From positions 186,001 through 250,000 of the forward strand of contig NZ_JBHWLR010000009.1 of NCBI RefSeq assembly GCF_042731755.1: a stretch of 64,000 bases of DNA, in the 5' to 3' direction. Of the stretch, positions 60,651 through 64,000 are shown one piece after another. How positions within the stretch are numbered: position 1 is the first letter of the stretch; each line of letters opens with the position of its first letter. A program made the position numbers and the translations under genes. The notes under the pieces were generated by a model. That model searched no databases, was not told where the DNA came from, and saw only the letters and a program-made list of their open reading frames with translations. Source of the DNA: Promicromonospora sp042731755 (lineage in GTDB: Bacteria; Actinomycetota; Actinomycetes; Actinomycetales; Cellulomonadaceae).

Positions 60651-60663
60651 CTGCTGAGAGCAG
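60651..60663. promoter_or_regulatory. Palindromic operator upstream of XRE regulator
   Basis: CTGCT-GAG-AGCAG, 43 bp before the regulator start and shared with the clpP promoter. Its presence at both sites suggests autoregulation and clpP control. Confidence 0.65.
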
Positions 60664-60707
60664 CGGGCGCCCGGGACGACGGAGGACGGATCGGGCACTA
60701 TGGAGGC

Positions 60708-61301
60708 ATGGCTACCGACCTCTGGATCACCGGCGACCCCGACACGGACCGGCTGCTCAGCGACGACCCGTTCGCGCTGCTGGTCGGCATGCTGCTCGAT
60801 CAGCAGTTCCCCATGGAGCACGCCTTCGCCGGCCCCGGCAAGATCCGCGACCGGATGGGCTCGTTCGACGTCCGCGCCATCGCGGATGCGAACCCGGACG
60901 AGTTCGTGACGATGGCGACCACTCCCCCGGCGATCCACCGCTACGGGCGGTCGATGGCGGGTCGCGTGCTGGAGCTCGCCCACACCGTCGTGGACGAGTA
61001 CGACGGCGACGCCGCCCGCATCTGGACCGCGCCCGGCGCCGACGGCGGCGCCCCGACCGGTGCCGAGGTGCTCAAGCGGCTCAACGCCCTGCCGGGGTAC
61101 GGCGAGCGCAAGGCCAAGATCTTCCTCGCCCTGCTGGGCAAGCAGCGCGGCGTCCGGCCGGAGGGCTGGCGCGAGGCCGCGGGCGAGTTCGGCGAGGACG
61201 GCTCGCGCCGCTCCATCGCCGACGTGACCAGCGCGGAGACGCTGCAGGAGGTCCGCGCGTTCAAGAAGGCGCAGAAGGCGGCCGCCAAGGCCGAGGCCTG
61301 A
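60708..61301 (+). CDS. HhH-GPD-type base-excision repair family protein
   Basis: A 197-residue helix-hairpin-helix protein with LPGYGERKAKIFLALLGKQRG (near 120-140), the hairpin used by HhH-GPD DNA glycosylases. The usual catalytic Asp after the hairpin is not obvious, so activity is uncertain. It is typical of actinobacteria and has an acidic/Lys-rich tail. Start ATG at 60708 (a ribosome binding site is too close to be sure). Followed by a poly-G run. Confidence 0.8.
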   Translation: MATDLWITGDPDTDRLLSDDPFALLVGMLLDQQFPMEHAFAGPGKIRDRMGSFDVRAIADANPDEFVTMATTPPAIHRYGRSMAGRVLELAHTVVDEYDGDAARIWTAPGADGGAPTGAEVLKRLNALPGYGERKAKIFLALLGKQRGVRPEGWREAAGEFGEDGSRRSIADVTSAETLQEVRAFKKAQKAAAKAEA

Positions 61302-61312
61302 CCCCGTGCGCC

Positions 61313-61329
61313 GGGGGGGGGGGGGGGGG
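61313..61329. other. 17-base G run, probable base-calling artefact
   Basis: Exactly 17 G followed by CAGGG, as at 33219. The adjacent 61335-61420 is low-complexity purine- then pyrimidine-rich text with no gene. Likely no-signal calls from two-colour sequencing or a hidden join without N. Confidence 0.6.
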
Positions 61330-61425
61330 CAGGGACGAAGGGGGAGGGGACAGAACGCTTCTTCGCGGGTGTGCTTTCTCGTCCCTCTCTTTGTCCTCCC
61401 CCAACCCATCACACCCTACTCACCG

Positions 61426-62517
61426 TCACAGGCTCTTGGCCGCGGCGATGTCCTCGCGCGTCCAGTCGGGCAGCAGGTCGTCGTAGAACTCGGCGACCTC
61501 CTCGGCAGGCGTGTCCTCCGGCGTCCTCCCCGAGAACCCGGACTCGCAGCCGGGGGCCGGCATCTTCCAGACGCCGCCCGCCACCAGCTGCGCGCCCACC
61601 TGCGGGAACCGGTCGAAGTCGCACCGCTGCCCGTAGTCGCCGCACTGGACGCGGCCGCCGTCACCCAGGTCGGCGTACGACGCCACCTGCTGCACGTCGC
61701 CACCCCGGCGCGCCTGGGCGAACCCCGACGTGCAGTCGATCGACGTCCAGCCCTCCGTGGACTCGTCGCCGCCGGAACCGGTCTGCAGGCCCGTCATCGA
61801 CACCTTGGCCAGGGTGAACGTCGCCGCCGCCTGGCCGGGCTCGGCCTGCTCGGCCTGCTCGACCTGGACGCCGTCGAGGCTCGTGTCCACGAACGACGAG
61901 CTGCCCGACGGCGACCGGAACACCGACCCGAACAGCACCGCCCCGTCGAACTGCGAGCCCTCGAGGTTCCCGCCGATCTCCGCCGACGGCGCGAAGAGGT
62001 TGATCGCCGAGACGTCCGCCAGCGACCCGTCGACCAGGAGGGCGCCCGTGAGGTTCGCGCCGTCCAGCCGCGCGCCGGTCAGGTCGGCGCCGGTGAAGTC
62101 CGCGCAGGTCTCGACCCGGTCCCGCATCCAGCCACCGGCGGCGTCGTAGTGGACCGGGCACCCGAGGTCCATCCCGGAGAGGTCGGCACCCCGCAGGTTC
62201 ATCCCGCGGAACGGCTTGACCCCCTCCGGCGCGTCGCGGATCGTCTCGCGGATGAAGGTCACGTTGGCGAGCACCTGGTCCCGCTCGGCGCGATCGGCCT
62301 CGACCGCCTGGGTCCGGCTCTCCCGCTCGTCGTCGATCCAGGCCTGGTAACCGGCCAGCAGCATGCCGACCACGAGGCTGGAGACGACACCGATCGTCAC
62401 GTCGATCAACCACCGGCGGTCAGGTTTCTCCCGGGTCGGCGGGGTGTCGGAGGGCGGCTCGGCCGGCCCGGGCGAGGGCTCGGGCCGCGGCGGAGCCTCC
62501 TCGAGAAGTGCGTTCAT
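61426..62517 (-). CDS. Membrane-anchored pentapeptide-repeat protein
   Basis: A 363-residue protein. A disordered Pro/Glu N-terminus, a transmembrane segment near residues 38-60 (IDVTIGVVSSLVVGMLLAGY), then an acidic helix and a pentapeptide-repeat beta-helix (AxLxG units: ADLSG, ADFTGADLTGARLDGANLTG). The rest is Cys-containing and probably exported. Function unknown; some pentapeptide proteins mimic DNA, but this one is membrane-bound. Confidence 0.75.
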   Translation of the reverse strand: MNALLEEAPPRPEPSPGPAEPPSDTPPTREKPDRRWLIDVTIGVVSSLVVGMLLAGYQAWIDDERESRTQAVEADRAERDQVLANVTFIRETIRDAPEGVKPFRGMNLRGADLSGMDLGCPVHYDAAGGWMRDRVETCADFTGADLTGARLDGANLTGALLVDGSLADVSAINLFAPSAEIGGNLEGSQFDGAVLFGSVFRSPSGSSSFVDTSLDGVQVEQAEQAEPGQAAATFTLAKVSMTGLQTGSGGDESTEGWTSIDCTSGFAQARRGGDVQQVASYADLGDGGRVQCGDYGQRCDFDRFPQVGAQLVAGGVWKMPAPGCESGFSGRTPEDTPAEEVAEFYDDLLPDWTREDIAAAKSL

Positions 62518-62662
62518 CGCGTGCGCTGTCTCCAGTCAATTCGAACAAAGCGGACACAGCATGCCCATGGGCCCGGGGCCGCGCAACGTAAGTCGGGTGG
62601 GCCGGGGGCCGGCGGGATCCGGGAGCGCGACGGCGCTTGACTCCAGCAGGTTCCGGGAGGAC

Positions 62663-62693
62663 GCTGTGACAGATATCGTCGCAGTGTCACAGC
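62663..62693 (+). promoter_or_regulatory. TetR operator candidate
   Basis: GCTGTGACA (62663-62671) is inverted as TGTCACAGC (62685-62693) with 13-nt spacing, and a further GGTCACAGC follows at 62701. It lies 27 bp before the TetR start, well placed for autoregulation. Confidence 0.55.
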
Positions 62694-62719
62694 GGCGCAG
62701 GGTCACAGCAGGGGGAAGC

Positions 62720-63367
62720 ATGGTCGACAGCTCAAGGCGCCGGGACGCGCTGCTCGACGCCGCCGTCGTCCTGCTGCTGGGCCGCGGCTACGACAAGCTG
62801 ACCATGGTCGACGTCGCGGAGGCGGCCGACCTCAGCCGGACCATCGTCTACCGCCACTTCGCCTCGAAGCGGGAGCTGGTCGACGCGGTGGCGGCCCGCG
62901 CCCTGGCCGACTACGCCGTCCGCTGGCGCCGGGGGCTGCGCGACGAGCCGACGCCGGGAACGCCCGCGAGCATCTACCGGGCGGGGTTCCGCGTGGTGGC
63001 CCGCGACCCGCTGCTCACCGCGATCGCCACCCGGGACCGCGACGTCTTCGGCCGGTATCTGCGCGACCCCGCGGCGACCATGCCCGGCCCGGCGGGTCCG
63101 GGGTTCCTCGGCGACTTCCTCGCCCTCCAGCAGCAGGCCGGCGTGATCCGCGACGGCGTGGACCTCCCGTCCGTCGCCGTCGTCCTGGAGGCCCTCACGG
63201 CCGCGATCATGACCGCCATCCAGCAGCACCAGGGCCGGCCGGACAGCCCCTCGCCCGAGGCGTTGATCGACACGGTCACCGAGATGATCGACCGGATGCT
63301 GACGCCGGACGAGCCGGACACCGCGGCCGCCCTGGCGTTGCTCGACGGCCTGTTCGACCGGCGCTAG
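62720..63367 (+). CDS. TetR-family transcriptional regulator
   Basis: A 215-residue repressor. HTH segment GYDKLTMVDVAEAADLSRTIVYRHFASKREL near residues 25-55, then a helical ligand domain. ATG at 62720 follows GGGGGAA. It lies 32 bp before the glycosyltransferase gene on the same strand and likely controls it. Confidence 0.9.
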   Translation: MVDSSRRRDALLDAAVVLLLGRGYDKLTMVDVAEAADLSRTIVYRHFASKRELVDAVAARALADYAVRWRRGLRDEPTPGTPASIYRAGFRVVARDPLLTAIATRDRDVFGRYLRDPAATMPGPAGPGFLGDFLALQQQAGVIRDGVDLPSVAVVLEALTAAIMTAIQQHQGRPDSPSPEALIDTVTEMIDRMLTPDEPDTAAALALLDGLFDRR

Positions 63368-63399
63368 CCCGTCCTGTCCACCTTCGACGAAGGACGACC

Positions 63400-64000
63400 A
63401 TGCAGATCACGATCCTCACCGCGGGCTCGCGCGGCGACGTCGAGCCGTTGCTCGGCCTGGCCGTGGCGCTCCGCGACCAGGGCCACCACCCGACCGTCGT
63501 CGGCTCGCCGGACTTCGCGGAGCTGGCGGCGTCCTACGGCACGGAGTTCGAGCCGTTCGGCCCGGTGCTGCCGAAGTACGCGGACAACCCCGAGCTCGTC
63601 GACCTGGTCGAGTCGGGCAACATGCTGCGGTTCATGGCCTACGGCGCCAGGACCCGCAAGCAGATGCTGCCGCAGATCATCGACGACATCTGGCGCGCCA
63701 CGAAGCACAGCGAAGCCATGCTCTACAAGGGGCCGACGGCGCTCTACGGGTACAGCGTCGCGGAGAAGCTCGGCATCCCGTGCGCCGACCTGCAGTTCTT
63801 CCCGGTCACGCCCACCCGCGAGTTCCCGACGTTCTTTCTCGGCGACGGCCGCAGCCGCGGCGCGCTCCTGGACCGGGCGGGCTGGTGGGGCTCCGACCAG
63901 ATGATCTGGCGCACCATGCAGCAGCCCGGGGTGAACCGGCAGCGGCGCGAGGTGCTCGGCCTGCCGCCGCTGCGCACCAACACGCGCGTGCTCCAGGACC
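63400..64000 (+). CDS. GT1-family glycosyltransferase, partial
   Basis: The first 200 residues of a UDP-glycosyltransferase related to sterol/macrolide glucosyltransferases (MQITILTAGSRGDVEPLLGLAVALRDQGHHPTVVG). The N-terminal acceptor-binding domain is visible; the C-terminal nucleotide-sugar site lies beyond the window. ATG follows AGGA. Possible roles are sterol-like lipid or small-molecule glycosylation; not decidable here. Confidence 0.85.
   Translation, partial: MQITILTAGSRGDVEPLLGLAVALRDQGHHPTVVGSPDFAELAASYGTEFEPFGPVLPKYADNPELVDLVESGNMLRFMAYGARTRKQMLPQIIDDIWRATKHSEAMLYKGPTALYGYSVAEKLGIPCADLQFFPVTPTREFPTFFLGDGRSRGALLDRAGWWGSDQMIWRTMQQPGVNRQRREVLGLPPLRTNTRVLQD

Noticed and set aside
1..64000. 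CRISPR arrays, tRNA or rRNA genes, complete insertion sequences
   Set aside because: No regularly spaced repeats, tRNA cloverleaf, rRNA sequence or transposase gene was recognised on reading both strands.

Overview
The window is GC-rich chromosomal DNA (about 73% G+C by eye) from an actinobacterium. The gene order rpsP-khpA-rimM-trmD-rplS-lepB-rnhB-DUF2469-yraN-yifB-dprA-xerC, an ileS with a translational T-box leader, a glnD-glnK-amtB cluster and many GTG starts all fit Micrococcales. I would guess Promicromonosporaceae or Cellulomonadaceae, but the exact genus cannot be read from the sequence. It is a draft scaffold: three runs of ten N (33325, 44690, 45920) and two 17-base G runs mark assembly joins or low-quality sequence.

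Positions 1-23 kb are mostly core housekeeping genes on the minus strand: recombination and DNA uptake (xerC partial, dprA, yifB, yraN), secretion and RNase HII (lepB, rnhB), ribosome and tRNA maturation (rplS, trmD, rimM, khpA, rpsP), an amidohydrolase, SRP (ffh, ftsY) and nitrogen control (amtB-glnK-glnD). A complete plus-strand iron-siderophore importer (18.5-22.5 kb) sits behind a candidate iron box. smc (23.2-27.0 kb) follows.

Positions 27-43 kb hold what looks like an ancestral ileS-folC-DUF4233-ndk cluster split by accessory genes: a TetR/DHA2 efflux pair, the PTS-dependent dihydroxyacetone kinase operon dhaKLM, a two-gene operon joining an N-formylglutamate-amidohydrolase-like membrane protein with a divergent FolC/Mur ligase, and a secreted S1 protease.

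Positions 43-64 kb are accessory: an ECF sigma/anti-sigma pair, an AbiEi/DUF559 protein broken by a gap, azoreductase plus MarR, a membrane sulfite-oxidase-like molybdoenzyme, an SDR, a BtuFCD-type importer that best fits the proposed coenzyme F420-0 transporter next to a Ddn-type F420-dependent reductase, three GNATs, hydrolases, an unrecognised 539-residue protein, a second clpP pair with a divergent XRE repressor, a HhH-GPD protein, a pentapeptide-repeat membrane protein, and a TetR gene before a partial glycosyltransferase.

The most notable observations are these. The second ClpP has Ala in place of the catalytic Ser; its neighbouring repressor ends in an ssrA-like LAA tail; and the same 13-bp palindrome lies upstream of both. 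The hydrolase/Mur-ligase operon has altered catalytic motifs in the ligase. A short hairpin element is fused into the start of the F420-0-type ATPase gene. The rplS mRNA can form a long-range leader structure.
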